Shown here: positions 18,288 to 32,904 of the stretch, in pieces
Position numbering within the stretch: the first letter of the stretch is position 1
Layout: every line of letters begins with the position of its first letter
Source of the DNA: Lysobacter sp. Root916
Lineage (GTDB): Bacteria; Pseudomonadota; Gammaproteobacteria; Xanthomonadales; Xanthomonadaceae
Assembly: GCF_001429785.1 (NCBI RefSeq)
Contig: NZ_LMJF01000001.1
Location: forward strand, 1,628,479 to 1,692,478
Length of the DNA stretch: 64,000 nt
Reading direction: 5' to 3'
The notes under the pieces: generated by a model
What the model saw: only the letters and a program-made list of their open reading frames with translations
The model's database searches: none
What the model was told of the DNA's origin: nothing
Program-made: the position numbers and the translations under genes

Positions 18288-18936
18288 GACCGTTATCCTC
18301 GAAATGGTGGGAAGAAGTGCCTTCCGCGTGCCGCCGTGCAAGCCCGGCGGAGCCATCTGCCGGCAGGTGGATACGGCGGTTCGAAAGCGACGCCACCCTA
18401 GGTGTCGATCCCGCGCCGGGCCGCGCGCACTGCGCACATTCGAGCGGTCGCGCGTCACAGATGAGCGAGCCGCGTCGAAGCGGCGTCACAGTTCGCGATG
18501 CGCGTATCCGCACAATCGATCGACGAGGCGTCGCTGCGGCCTCCACGACGATCAGTGTTTTTTGTGACGCGAAACGCGACGAACCTGCAGGCTGGACTGC
18601 GCGTGGACGGTTGTGGCGTGCGCGGCGCTTTCGATCGGTCAATGGGCGCGCAGCGCGCGCACTCACCCTGCCTTCGGCAGGCCGCGGCGCGCGCCTAAAC
18701 GGGCCGAGCCCGGGGTCGCTCGCATCGCAGCAACGCCGCGCCGCCGATCCGCCCCAGGCCCATGCGGCGCAAGGCCGGCGCTGCGCGGCCGCTCCCGCCC
18801 GCGCAGGCCCGGATTCGCACCCGATTCATGCCCGAAGCCCCCACCACGCCCCCATTCGGCGATCATGTCGCTTTGGGCCGCCCGCCGCGACGCCGTGCGC
18901 CGCCGCGCCGGCCAGAATAAAACTCCAGGATTTTCA
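18288..18936. other. Long intergenic region upstream of mutS and the pseudo-peptidase
   Basis: 649 bp between divergent genes. It holds two direct copies of GCGTCACAG at 18452-18460 and 18483-18491 and an inverted partial copy (TGTGACGC) near 18563. These are possible regulator half-sites. No convincing gene was seen; the short open frames here have poor codon character and no ribosome site. Confidence 0.4.
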
Positions 18937-21537
<2,601 letters not shown>

Positions 21538-21607
21538 TCGCGCGCGCGCCGCGGAAGCGCGCACGCGACCGGCTAGACTTGCGGCCGGAACGGACACCGG
21601 AGCGAGC

Positions 21608-24600
21608 GTGGAAACCCTGCTATTCGTGGCCGGCCTGGTCGCCGGCCTGATCCTGGCGCGACTCTATCGCCCCCGCGCCGCGCCGGCGTCGGTGCCGCCC
21701 GTCGCCGCCACGGCGGACGCCGATGGCGCGACCGACCAAGCCGCCGCGCCACCGGCGTCCGAAGAGACACCCGATGGCACCCAGGAAACGCCGCAAGACC
21801 GGCTCGCGCGCCTGCTGCGCGAGGTCATGGTCCACGACGACCGCATCCAGCGCCCGCAGGACCTGATGGCGCAGGCCGAGTTCCAACAGGGCACCGACCT
21901 GCTCGCCAGCGCCGCCTTCGACGCGGCCGAACTGCTGCGCCAGGTGCCGGGCAACGGCTATGTGCTGCAGTCGATGGCGATACGCGCCGCCGGGCGTCGC
22001 GACGATGTCGCGCTCGAACCGCTGCTGGAACAGGCCGGCCAGCTGGGCGCCTATCCGCTGTACTTCCTGGTCGAGTTGCTGCGCGCGCGGCCCGACGCCG
22101 GCGAGCGTTTGTTGGCGCTGATGCGCCACGCCCAGCCCTGGTGGTGGGAGTTCATGCCGCTGCGCCAGCAGTTGCGCGATTACCTGCAAGCGGCCGAAGG
22201 CGCCGCGCCGCCGGCCGCGCTGCCGGCGCTGGACGATCTCGACGAGGACGCGGTCGGGCACCTGCGCGACACCCTCAAGCGCTTCCAGTCGCCGCTGCTG
22301 GCGCCCCTGCAGGAACAGGTCGAACGCGCCGTGGGCGCGCGTCGCGAGTCGCGCGTGCTGGGCGCTTTCGGACGCGTGAATCCGGCGCTCAAGCCGCGTA
22401 CCCGCATCGTCCACGACGAACTGGCCGCGCAGCTGCAACGCCTGCACGAACTCTACGCCGGCGACGAAGCCGCCTCGGTGCTGGTGTCGGGCGAGCACGG
22501 CGTCGGCAAGAGCGTGTTGATCGACCTGCTGAGCGAGCGCCTGCGCGACGAGGGCTGGCTGGTGTTCGAGGCCTCGGCGGCCGAGGTGCTGGCCGGCCAG
22601 AGCTACATCGGCGAACTGGAAGAGCGCGTGCGCGAGATGCTCGGCGTGCTCAATCGCAAGCGCGCCCTGTGGCGGGTGTCCGAATTCGTCGACCTGCTCG
22701 CCAAGGGCGCGCATTCGCGCGACCCGCGCGGCCTGCTCGATCTGGTGCTGCCGGCGATCGAACGCGGCGAGCTGCGCCTGATCGGCGAAGTCACGCCGCG
22801 CCAGCTCGCGCAACTGCTGGTCGCGCGGCCGGTCATCAAGCACCACTTCCAGATCCTCGGCCTGGCGCCGCTGGACCCGGCCGCGATGGAGCCGGTGGCT
22901 CAACGCTGGGCGCAGGCCGAGCGCGAACGCCAAGGCCGCGAGGTCGCCGACGCGCGCACCCTGACCGAGGCCGCGCGCATGGCCGCGCAGTACTTTCCCG
23001 AGCAGCAGGAACCCGGCCGCCTGTTGCGCCTGCTCGACGACGCCCTGCAGGCCGCGACCTCGGCCGATCCGCCGACGCTGCCGCTGGATGCCGAACAGGT
23101 GCTGGCGACGATCGCGCGCCGCAGCGGCCTGCCGCTGGATGTGATCGACGACCGCCAGAGCCTGGACCTTGAGCGCCTGCGCGCGTTCTTCCGCACCCGT
23201 GTGATCGGCCAGGACGAGGCGGTGGACGCCCTGCTCGACCGTATCGCCATGCTCAAGGCCGGCCTGACCGACAACGGCCGCCCGATCGGCGTGTTCCTGT
23301 TCGCCGGGCCCACCGGCACCGGCAAGACCGAACTGGCCAAGGCGCTCAGCGAACTGCTGTTCGGCAGCGACGAGCGCCTGCTGCGCCTGGACATGAGCGA
23401 GTTCCAATCCGAGGACGCGGCCTGGCGCCTGACCGCCGACGAGGACGCCAACGGCGGCGTGCGCTCGCTCACCGCGCGCATCCGCGAGCAGCCGTTCTCG
23501 GTGCTGCTGCTGGACGAGTTCGAGAAGTCCCACCCCAAGGTCTGGGACTTGTTCCTGCAGGTGTTCGACGATGCCCGCCTCAGCGACCGCAGCGGCAACA
23601 CCGTCGACTTCCGCCACAGCATCATCATCCTGACCAGCAACATCGGCTCGACCATCTCGCGCAACGCTGGGCCGGGCTTCACCTCGGCGCGCGGCGGCTA
23701 TTCCAGGCTCGCCGTCGAAAAGGCGCTGTTCGAGACCTTCCGCCGCGAGTTCATCAACCGCATCGACCGGGTGGTGCTGTTCAACCCGCTCGATCGCAAC
23801 CTGATGCGCGAGATCCTGCACAAGGAGCTGGACCGGGTACTGACCCGGCGCGGCCTGCGCAATCGCGACTGGGCGGTGGAATGGGAGCCGTCGGCGATCG
23901 AGTTCCTGCTCGACAAGGGCTTCACCCCGGACCTGGGCGCGCGGCCGCTGCGGCGCGCGATCGAGCACTACCTGCTGGCCCCATTGGCGCGCAGCATCGT
24001 CGAACACCGCGCCCCGCAGGGCGACCAGTTCCTGTTCGTGCGCAGCGCGGGCGACCGGCTCGACGTCGAATTCATCGATCCCGCACCCGCGCTGACGACG
24101 ACGCCGGGCGCGGACGCATCGGCGCAGGCGCACGACGCCGGCGACCTGCGCGACCTGGTGTACGCGCCGCCCACCGACGCGGACGCGGTCGCGCGCCTGG
24201 ACGCGCGCCTAGCCGAACTGGAAGAGAACGTGCTGGGCCCGTCATGGCGCGGCGAGCGCGAGGCCGACTACGCGCGCATGGCCGCGGCCGACTTTTGGAA
24301 CTCGCCCGAGCGCCATGGCGTGCTGGACCGGATCGAGCGCCGCGACCGCATCGAAAGCGCGCTGGACACCGCGCTGCGCATGCATCAGCGCCTCGGCCGC
24401 GACGGCGGCAACGCCAGCTTCGCCCAGTCGCTGGCGCAGCTGCTGTTCCTGCTCGGGCTGGCGGTGGACGCGCTGCGCGCGCAGCGCCCGCAGGACGCGC
24501 TGATCGAGATCGACGTCAGCGAATCCGCGCAGCAGCGCCACGGCGAGGAACTGCGCCTGTGGTGGCAGCGCGTGGTCGGCATGTACCAGGCCTGGGCGCA

Positions 24601-24952
24601 GCGCCGCAATATGCGCGTGCAGGTGCTGCGCGAAGATCCCGAACGCTGCAGCGCCTGGCTGGCGGTGAGCGGCTTCGGCGCGTTCGACCTGCTGGAGCCC
24701 GAGTCCGGCCTGCATGTTTACGAAGACAAGAGCGACGACAACACCCAGCGGCTGTCGGTACTGGTGCAGGTCGCGCCGGACCTGCCCGGCCGCGCGCGCC
24801 AGTCGCAGGGCGCGCCCGAGGGCGAACGCCGCATTTGCCGCCGCTATCGTCAGGCGCCCTCGCCGCTGGTGCGCGACAGCGTGCGCGGCTGGCGCAGCGG
24901 CCGCCTGGACCGGGTGCTGGACGGCGAGTTCGATGTGATCCAGGGCAGCTGA
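21608..24952 (+). CDS. Clp-like AAA+ ATPase fused to a release-factor-2-like domain
   Basis: 1114 residues. Order: N-terminal membrane helix (about 3-20), helical region, AAA domain 1 (Walker A GEHGVGKS, 295-302; the Walker B place reads WRVSEF, so the usual Asp is lost), AAA domain 2 of ClpA/B type (Walker A GPTGTGKT, 567-574; LLLDE; FINRIDRVV with the arginine finger; TPDLGARPLRR sensor 2). From about 862 onward the chain resembles release factor 2: FWNSPERHGVLDRIERRD, then a PCRF-like part (ALIEIDVSESA, then YQAWAQRRNMRVQVLRED) and a C-terminal RRYRQAPSPLVRD plus GRLDRVLDGEFDVI. The GGQ peptidyl-hydrolysis loop is absent. The GTG at 21608 has GGAG upstream. A membrane-tethered unfoldase that touches ribosomes or peptidyl-tRNA complexes is an inference. 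Confidence 0.85.
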   Translation: METLLFVAGLVAGLILARLYRPRAAPASVPPVAATADADGATDQAAAPPASEETPDGTQETPQDRLARLLREVMVHDDRIQRPQDLMAQAEFQQGTDLLASAAFDAAELLRQVPGNGYVLQSMAIRAAGRRDDVALEPLLEQAGQLGAYPLYFLVELLRARPDAGERLLALMRHAQPWWWEFMPLRQQLRDYLQAAEGAAPPAALPALDDLDEDAVGHLRDTLKRFQSPLLAPLQEQVERAVGARRESRVLGAFGRVNPALKPRTRIVHDELAAQLQRLHELYAGDEAASVLVSGEHGVGKSVLIDLLSERLRDEGWLVFEASAAEVLAGQSYIGELEERVREMLGVLNRKRALWRVSEFVDLLAKGAHSRDPRGLLDLVLPAIERGELRLIGEVTPRQLAQLLVARPVIKHHFQILGLAPLDPAAMEPVAQRWAQAERERQGREVADARTLTEAARMAAQYFPEQQEPGRLLRLLDDALQAATSADPPTLPLDAEQVLATIARRSGLPLDVIDDRQSLDLERLRAFFRTRVIGQDEAVDALLDRIAMLKAGLTDNGRPIGVFLFAGPTGTGKTELAKALSELLFGSDERLLRLDMSEFQSEDAAWRLTADEDANGGVRSLTARIREQPFSVLLLDEFEKSHPKVWDLFLQVFDDARLSDRSGNTVDFRHSIIILTSNIGSTISRNAGPGFTSARGGYSRLAVEKALFETFRREFINRIDRVVLFNPLDRNLMREILHKELDRVLTRRGLRNRDWAVEWEPSAIEFLLDKGFTPDLGARPLRRAIEHYLLAPLARSIVEHRAPQGDQFLFVRSAGDRLDVEFIDPAPALTTTPGADASAQAHDAGDLRDLVYAPPTDADAVARLDARLAELEENVLGPSWRGEREADYARMAAADFWNSPERHGVLDRIERRDRIESALDTALRMHQRLGRDGGNASFAQSLAQLLFLLGLAVDALRAQRPQDALIEIDVSESAQQRHGEELRLWWQRVVGMYQAWAQRRNMRVQVLREDPERCSAWLAVSGFGAFDLLEPESGLHVYEDKSDDNTQRLSVLVQVAPDLPGRARQSQGAPEGERRICRRYRQAPSPLVRDSVRGWRSGRLDRVLDGEFDVIQGS

Positions 24953-24963
24953 GCGCGACCCGC

Positions 24964-24990
24964 GAGCCGACGGCGCCACGCCGTCGGCTC
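24964..24990. terminator. Bidirectional hairpin between convergent genes
   Basis: Perfect 11-base stem GAGCCGACGGC / GCCGTCGGCTC with a 5-base loop, placed in the 46-bp gap between the AAA+ gene and the convergent secreted-protein gene. There is no T tract, so Rho-independent action is uncertain. Confidence 0.6.
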
Positions 24991-24998
24991 CATCGGGC

Positions 24999-26795
24999 TC
25001 AGGGGTTGCCGCCGCCGGGGCATACCCTTCGATAGGTGTGGGTCTTGGCAACCTGCTGCCCATCGGAGGACGTCACCGTTACCGTGGCGGTGTCCTGCCA
25101 ATACATGCGCACGCTCCGGGTGGTGCCCGCCACCGGCACGAAGGTACCGGACCAGTTGTACTGATAGGGCGGCGACCCGCCGGCCGCCGTGGCGGTGAAC
25201 ATGACGTACTCCCTGCACGCGGATTCGGCCGTGGTGATCGCCACGCTCAGCGGCAGCGCGAACTCATAAGCCACGCGATCGTCGAACAGCTGCGCCCAGC
25301 GCCCGTCGAAGCCGCCGTTGGCTGGGGTGTACCAGGCCCCGGTCAGCCAGGTCCCGGCTTCGTAGAGCTCGCGCGTATCGACCGCGCCGCCGTGGACGAA
25401 GAAATCGTGCTGGCGCCAGTAATTGTTCAAGGAGCCGAGGTCGCCGCTGGCATCGGCGCGGTTGCGGCCGTCGCCGCCGCGCCCCGCCCCCTCGTAACCT
25501 TTGAACTTGTCGGAGCCGGACACGATGTCGGCGTTGGTCTCCGCCGAATACGCGCCCATGAACCAATCCTTGCCCAGCACGCCATTGCGTCCATCGGTCT
25601 GGCTGGAGGCGCTGCTGTCGCGCGAGCCCAGGTAGAAGCGCTGCAGCCCGGCCGGCACTTCGACCTGTCCGGCCTCGTCCAGCAGCGCGGTCTCCAGCAG
25701 CACGTCCTCGGTGGAATCGGCCGTCCAACTGATCGGCCACGTCGCTGCATCCCACTGGCCGCGGAAGACGTCGGCGATATCCTGCAGTTCGAAGGTGATG
25801 CGCTTCACCGCATACCAGGGCGTCTCGCCGTCCTGCCGGGAGGCCAGCGAGGTGGCGTTTCCGTAGTGGATCGGCTGCGCGCCCCAAGCGCTTACCGCGG
25901 CGGCGGAGGCTTCCGGCACCCAGACGTAGTGCACCTTCTTGTCGCCGTCATTGGTGACGTCCACCTTCGCATTGCCCGCCGTCTGCGCCCAGGATTGGAT
26001 CTGCGCGTAGCTGTGCTGGACGAAATGCAATTCGTGGGCGGTGGCGCCGCCCGGATCCAGACCGCCGTCCTCGTCGGCCTGCCAAAGCAACACGTGCTTG
26101 CCGCTGGCGACGCTCATGAAATTCAAGTCGGGGCTGCCGGCGGCGCGCATGACATGGTCGTGGTGGCTGGTCACGGTGACATGGCCGACGGACTCGCCTA
26201 AGGCACCCGGCGTGCCGCCCACCCCGCGCACGCCGATCTCCACGCGCTCCCAATCGTGGATTTCGTTACCTTTCTTATCCACCGGGTGGTAGACGTGGTA
26301 CAGCAGGATCAGGCCTTTTCCGCCACCGTCCGTGTATTCCACCAACGACGTATACAGGGTCGGGCGAATGCGCCAATGCTTGTAGTCGCCGCTTGCCGCA
26401 GCCGAGCCCGCGACGTACTGCGGCAGCAGGTTCACCCAGGTGTAACGATTGTTGGCGAAGTTGCCGTCGCGATCGAAGTCGTAGTTGCTGATCCAATCCC
26501 GCCCGGGTTTGCCGCCGTTCTCCTCCGAGCGCTGCAGGATCAACGGCGCGTAGTACTGCAGGTAGCTCTGCCGTTGCAGCGGACTCAAGCTCCAGACCTG
26601 CGCGGACGCGGGGCCGGCCGACAGCAGAACGCAGGCTATGGCCATCATCAGGGCATAACCGTATCGACGCGCCCGTTCTATCCAGTTCCCGGTTCGCGCT
26701 CCGGGCGCCTCCGCCGCGTCGCTCCCGGCGGTGCGCATCGGCCGACTCCAGGCCGACGCGGCCGACCAGCTCCAGCGAATCTTGCCGCTCTTCAT
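24999..26795 (-). CDS. Large secreted protein of unknown function with Vps62/NPP1-like DWE motif
   Basis: 598 residues. A long basic N-region precedes a signal-peptide core (about 46-64, YALMMAIACVLLSAGPASA). The mature part contains HDWERVEIGV followed by a histidine-rich HHDH, a pattern reminiscent of the DWE motif of Vps62-like and NPP1 proteins. A C-terminal segment (about 520-590) looks like a PKD/Ig-type fold (VMFTATAAGGSPPYQYNWSG) with two Cys. GGAGGA six bases before the ATG at 26795 supports this start despite the long N-region; a start at the internal Met pair is the alternative. The gene is transcribed away from katG. The homology hints are weak, so I do not assign a function. Confidence 0.72.
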   Translation of the reverse strand: MKSGKIRWSWSAASAWSRPMRTAGSDAAEAPGARTGNWIERARRYGYALMMAIACVLLSAGPASAQVWSLSPLQRQSYLQYYAPLILQRSEENGGKPGRDWISNYDFDRDGNFANNRYTWVNLLPQYVAGSAAASGDYKHWRIRPTLYTSLVEYTDGGGKGLILLYHVYHPVDKKGNEIHDWERVEIGVRGVGGTPGALGESVGHVTVTSHHDHVMRAAGSPDLNFMSVASGKHVLLWQADEDGGLDPGGATAHELHFVQHSYAQIQSWAQTAGNAKVDVTNDGDKKVHYVWVPEASAAAVSAWGAQPIHYGNATSLASRQDGETPWYAVKRITFELQDIADVFRGQWDAATWPISWTADSTEDVLLETALLDEAGQVEVPAGLQRFYLGSRDSSASSQTDGRNGVLGKDWFMGAYSAETNADIVSGSDKFKGYEGAGRGGDGRNRADASGDLGSLNNYWRQHDFFVHGGAVDTRELYEAGTWLTGAWYTPANGGFDGRWAQLFDDRVAYEFALPLSVAITTAESACREYVMFTATAAGGSPPYQYNWSGTFVPVAGTTRSVRMYWQDTATVTVTSSDGQQVAKTHTYRRVCPGGGNP

Positions 26796-29407
<2,612 letters not shown>

Positions 29408-29544
29408 TACCGAAGGCCGGACCGTCGGGCGCAGGCCCGACCGTTCGGCGCCGATGGCCGCTCCGGCCCGCTCGCGTAGCCGTCAGTCCTGCGCGCGCGG
29501 CTCCGGCATCGGCGCCACCCTGCAATCCCTGTGCACCTCACTGG

Positions 29545-29573
29545 CCCGGCGAGCGATCGCCGGGTCTTTTTTT
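29545..29573 (+). terminator. Rho-independent terminator after katG
   Basis: Perfect 8-base stem CCCGGCGA / TCGCCGGG with loop GCGA, followed by TCTTTTTTT. It lies 137 bp beyond the katG stop. Confidence 0.88.
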
Positions 29574-29578
29574 CGCGT

Positions 29579-30451
29579 TTAGCCCGCGTATCCGTCGGCA
29601 CCCAGCGCCAATGCCGCCGCGAGCACCGACAGGGGCAGTTGCGCCTGCTCGGGCTCGTCGTCCTCCAGGTGCCAGGCCGCCGACACGGCCTGCTGCGCCG
29701 CGATCCAGGCCAACAGCCGCGCGGGCGCCAGGCCGCTGGCCTCGGCGACCACCTGCAGGCGGCGTTCCAGGCGGCGCGGCAGCTCGCGCCCCAGTTGCAG
29801 GGGGTCGCCGAACAGGGTCGCGTGGTCGTAGCCGCGATCGCCGATCACGCGCTTGGGATCGATCGCCAACCAGCCGCGTTGCGGGCCGAAATCCAGCACG
29901 TTCTCGTGGTGCAGATCGCCGTGCAGCGGGACCGGATCGACCGCCGCTTGCAGCAGGCCTTCGGCGATCCGCCACGCGCGCGCGTACAGCCCGCCGTGAT
30001 CGCGCGCGGCCTGGGCCAGGGACTCGAAATACATCGACAGCGGTTGCAAGCCGTCCGGCGGCACGGCGGGGTGCGTGTGCAGGCGCCGCGCCACCTCGCA
30101 CAGGATGCGGCAGGCCTGATCGTCGCGACCGTCCGAGGCCATCGCCAGCAGGGAGTCGCGACCGGTCGCGCGCTCGATCAACAGCACGTGACCCTCGCTG
30201 GCGAGCACGCGCGCGGCGCCATCGCCATCCCACCAGCGCATCAGCACGCCGCCCCAGCGCTCCTCCGGGTCGTAGGCCAGCTTGAGCATGGCCGGCGCCC
30301 CCGCGTGCAGCACCGGTTGCAAGGCGCTGGACGGAGTATCGAAGGCCGCGCCGTCGGCTTGCAGGCCCCAATGCCGGCGCCAAGGACGCAAGGCGGTGTC
30401 CGGATCCGGACGGAGTTCGTCGTCGTGCAGAACTGCGGGCGATTCGCTCAT
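29579..30451 (-). CDS. APH(6)/hydroxyurea-phosphotransferase-like kinase
   Basis: 290 residues with the kinase catalytic loop HGDLHHENVLDFG and the metal-binding IDPKRVIGDRGYDHA. These match the aminoglycoside/hydroxyurea resistance kinase family (APH(6)-type). Family members phosphorylate small molecules such as streptomycin in the cytoplasm. Many chromosomal homologues have no proven drug substrate, so resistance is not claimed. The ATG at 30451 is used; an in-frame ATG at 30466 would add five residues. It ends just past the katG terminator and is transcribed convergently with katG. Confidence 0.8.
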   Translation of the reverse strand: MSESPAVLHDDELRPDPDTALRPWRRHWGLQADGAAFDTPSSALQPVLHAGAPAMLKLAYDPEERWGGVLMRWWDGDGAARVLASEGHVLLIERATGRDSLLAMASDGRDDQACRILCEVARRLHTHPAVPPDGLQPLSMYFESLAQAARDHGGLYARAWRIAEGLLQAAVDPVPLHGDLHHENVLDFGPQRGWLAIDPKRVIGDRGYDHATLFGDPLQLGRELPRRLERRLQVVAEASGLAPARLLAWIAAQQAVSAAWHLEDDEPEQAQLPLSVLAAALALGADGYAG

Positions 30452-30752
30452 CGGGCTCGTACTCATCCTGGGTGCGGGGCGGCGTCGCGTTGCCGGCATT
30501 CGGCACGGCCTGGGTTTGGTCGACACGCCGCGGGCGCTAGCGGATCCTGAGGCTTGCGGACACCTCGCCGCCATGCCGGATCCGGCGGCATCGCCGCGCG
30601 CGCCCCAGGGACTATGCACAGAGTTCGTGCCGGTTCGCGCAGACCTTGCGGCAGGCCCGCTCGCGGCAGCGGACCGGCGACGGGCGGTCGTCACCACGCT
30701 GGCGCGAAACGGCGCTAGGATCGGTTTCCAACTGCCAAAAGGACGCGCCCCC

Positions 30753-31382
30753 ATGAGCTTGACCGACGACCTCCTCCGCCAACTTCAGGGCCAGCCGCTG
30801 GAGCAGATGAGCAGCCAGCTCGGCCTGTCGCAGTCGCAGACCGCGGGCGCGGTGTCGGCGGCGCTGCCGCTGCTGCTGGGCGCGCTGGGTCGCAACACCA
30901 GTCAGCCGCAAGGCGCCGAGGCTCTGTTCGGTGCGCTCCAGCGCGACCACGCCGGCGCCGCCAGCGGCCTGGACATCGGCAGCGTGCTGGGCGCAGTGCT
31001 CGGCGGCGGCGCTCCCAGCCGCCAGACCGACGGCGCCGGCATCCTCGGCCACATCTTCGGCGGCCGCGAGGACACCGCGGCCCAGGGCCTGGGCCAGGCC
31101 ACCGGCCTCGGCGGCAGCCAGGCCAACACCCTGCTCAAGATCCTCGCCCCGATCGTGCTGTCGTACCTGGCCCAGCGCATGTTCTCCGGCGGCGGCCAGG
31201 CCGCGGCCTCGCCGCAGGCCCTGGGCAACGTGCTCGGCCAGGAACGCGAACGCATTCAGCAGGACAGCGGCGCCGGCGGCCTGCTCGGCGCGGTGCTGGA
31301 CCAGGACGGCGACGGCCAGCTCGGCTTGGGCGACCTGCTCAAGATCGGCGGCGGCCTGCTGGGCGGCGGCGGCAATCGCTGA
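30753..31382 (+). CDS. DUF937 protein with an EF-hand-like C-terminal loop
   Basis: 209 residues. The N-terminus (LTDDLLRQLQG, LSQSQTAGAVSAALPLLLGAL) is typical of DUF937, a helical family of unknown function. Gly/Ala-rich linkers follow, and a C-terminal segment DQDGDGQLGLGDLL fits a calcium-binding DxDxDG loop. There is no signal peptide. AAAAGGA ten bases upstream supports the start at 30753. It stands alone, with REP hairpins downstream. Calcium binding is a motif-based suggestion. Confidence 0.85.
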   Translation: MSLTDDLLRQLQGQPLEQMSSQLGLSQSQTAGAVSAALPLLLGALGRNTSQPQGAEALFGALQRDHAGAASGLDIGSVLGAVLGGGAPSRQTDGAGILGHIFGGREDTAAQGLGQATGLGGSQANTLLKILAPIVLSYLAQRMFSGGGQAAASPQALGNVLGQERERIQQDSGAGGLLGAVLDQDGDGQLGLGDLLKIGGGLLGGGGNR

Positions 31383-31460
31383 AGCCTGGATCATCCAGCA
31401 CTCCCTCTGCGGCCGCGTTTCGACGCGGCCGCAGTCGTTTTGGGATTCGACTGGGATCGC

Positions 31461-31534
31461 ATCGCGGCTGACGCCGCTCCCACACGAAGCGATCGTGCTG
31501 CTTCGGGGTAGGAGCGGCGCAAGCCGCGACCGCG
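31461..31534. repeat. Inverted REP pair
   Basis: A reverse copy at 31461-31483 and a forward GTAG-headed copy at 31508-31534 with core GCGGC-N4-GCCGC. The pair folds into one long imperfect hairpin. The same unit recurs at 31642 and at 36.7-37.0 kb. Confidence 0.85.
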
Positions 31535-31641
31535 CAAGGCGGCGACGGCGATAGTCGTCATGTGCGCGTCGCCGGCTCCGGCGGCGGTGCGCACCTATGC
31601 CAGCGACGACTCGACATCCATAAGGCGCTAGCGCTGCTTAC

Positions 31642-31669
31642 TGTGGGAGCGGCGTGAGCCGCGATCGCG
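31642..31669 (+). repeat. Single REP copy
   Basis: TGTGGGAGCGGCGTGAGCCG followed by CGATCGCG; the core GCGGC-GTGA-GCCGC makes a hairpin. Same family as the flanking pair. Confidence 0.85.
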
Positions 31670-31733
31670 CCATTTCAGCGGCGGCGCTGCTCACGCAATG
31701 CGACCCGTCCCTCAGCGCGGGCTAGGCGCGCCC

Positions 31734-32171
31734 CTACAACGCGTCGATATCGCCCAGCGCGCGGATCAGCCGTCGCGCGCGTTTGTCGGGCTTGGTCTCG
31801 GGCGCCTGGTAGCCGTTACGTTCGGCCACGCGCAAAGCGCGGGCGGCTTCGCGCGCGGCGCGCGAGGCCTCGGTTTCGGTGTACAGGGTCTGGGCGACGC
31901 TGGCGGGGCCGCGGGTGTCGCTGAGCGCGAGCACGTTGACCTCGAACAGTTCCTCGCCACGCGCGATGCGCAGCGCATCGCCCGCGCGCAGTGCGCGCGA
32001 GGCCTTGGCGCGTTGGCCGCCGACTTCGATCTTGCCGGTCTCGATGGCGCTGCGCGCGAGGCTGCGGGTCTTGTAGAAACGCGCCGCCCACAGCCACAGG
32101 TCCAGGCGCACGCTGGCGGTCGCGGGCGCCGCTTCGACGGTGGACGGTTTTTTCTCGGAATTCGTTTTCAT
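31734..32171 (-). CDS. hslR: Ribosome-associated heat-shock protein Hsp15 (S4 domain)
   Basis: 145 residues. After a short polar N-terminus comes an S4 RNA-binding fold: VRLDLWLWAARFYKTRSLARSAIETGKIEVGGQ, then a basic patch RAKASRALRAGDALRI. The tail (LYTETEASRAAREAARAL) matches Hsp15. The family binds 50S subunits carrying nascent chain-tRNA after heat shock and helps recycle them. The ATG at 32171 is used; a GTG at 32180 is possible. It is transcribed alone on the minus strand, 144 bp from the next gene upstream. Confidence 0.9.
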   Translation of the reverse strand: MKTNSEKKPSTVEAAPATASVRLDLWLWAARFYKTRSLARSAIETGKIEVGGQRAKASRALRAGDALRIARGEELFEVNVLALSDTRGPASVAQTLYTETEASRAAREAARALRVAERNGYQAPETKPDKRARRLIRALGDIDAL

Positions 32172-32315
32172 CGGTATCACGAATGCGGCGCGCCCAGGAT
32201 CACGCTAGGCATTGAAATTGCGGTGCTTCCAGGCTTTGCGTACTCGCCTCGCGTTGACCGAGCGCAGCGCGATCGCAGCGGGACGACTACGCGCGGGTGC
32301 AGATTCCGCGGAGGC

Positions 32316-32681
32316 TCAGATCTCTTCCAAGGCCAAGGTGAACACACCGGCTTCGCCCGCGTCGTAGGCCTCGCGCCAGATCCGGTAACCCTCCAGATCC
32401 TCATCGGTCACCGGCATCGAGCCGATCACCCGCGGCGCCGCTTCGGCCACGCGGCTGTCGACGATGGGAAAGTGGCCGAGCAGCGGCAGGCCCTTGAGTT
32501 CGGCGACATCGTCCACGTGCTCGGCCAGGACTTCGTCGGCGGCGTTCACGTCGAACTTGCGCAGCGACATCGCCGCGCCGCCGTCGGGCAACGCGTCGAT
32601 GCGCTGCACCCAGAAGAAACCCCAGAGGCCATCGCTGCGCTGATAGGTGCAGATATCGCCTACGGACAAGTTCGATTGCAT
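32316..32681 (-). CDS. Small cytoplasmic protein of unknown function
   Basis: 121 residues with no signal peptide or membrane helix. It begins with VGDICTYQRSDGLWGFFWVQRID, a beta-rich, aromatic segment, and has an acidic C-terminal half (EDLEGYRIWREAYDAGEAGVF). A CAGGAG site eight bases before the ATG at 32681 supports the start and the reality of the gene. I do not recognise a family. It sits between hslR and the rplS terminator and has its own reading direction (minus), so it may be a separate unit. Confidence 0.7.
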   Translation of the reverse strand: MQSNLSVGDICTYQRSDGLWGFFWVQRIDALPDGGAAMSLRKFDVNAADEVLAEHVDDVAELKGLPLLGHFPIVDSRVAEAAPRVIGSMPVTDEDLEGYRIWREAYDAGEAGVFTLALEEI

Positions 32682-32904
32682 GCGTGCGCTCCTGCGCGGA
32701 CCTTTCGGGTACGGCATCGGCGATGCCTTGCGAGCAATCTAGCGCATGGCGCCCGTCGGATAAAAGCTTGCGCCCGCATCGCGCGTCGCGGCGCTGGCAG
32801 GCACGATACGCGGCGCACCGGGCGCCCGGCGGAAATGCGACATCGCACACGCGACATCGTAGTTGGACGTCGTAAACCACGCTTCGAAACGAGATGCCTC
32901 AAAC

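Larger units (their letters stand above)
31383..31733. other. Intergenic region with REP elements
   Basis: 351 bp between DUF937 and hslR (convergent). It contains three REP copies (listed separately) and no gene I can support. Confidence 0.6.

Noticed and set aside
18498..18698. 66-residue open frame in the mutS upstream gap
   Set aside because: No ribosome site and arginine-rich composition typical of chance frames at this GC.
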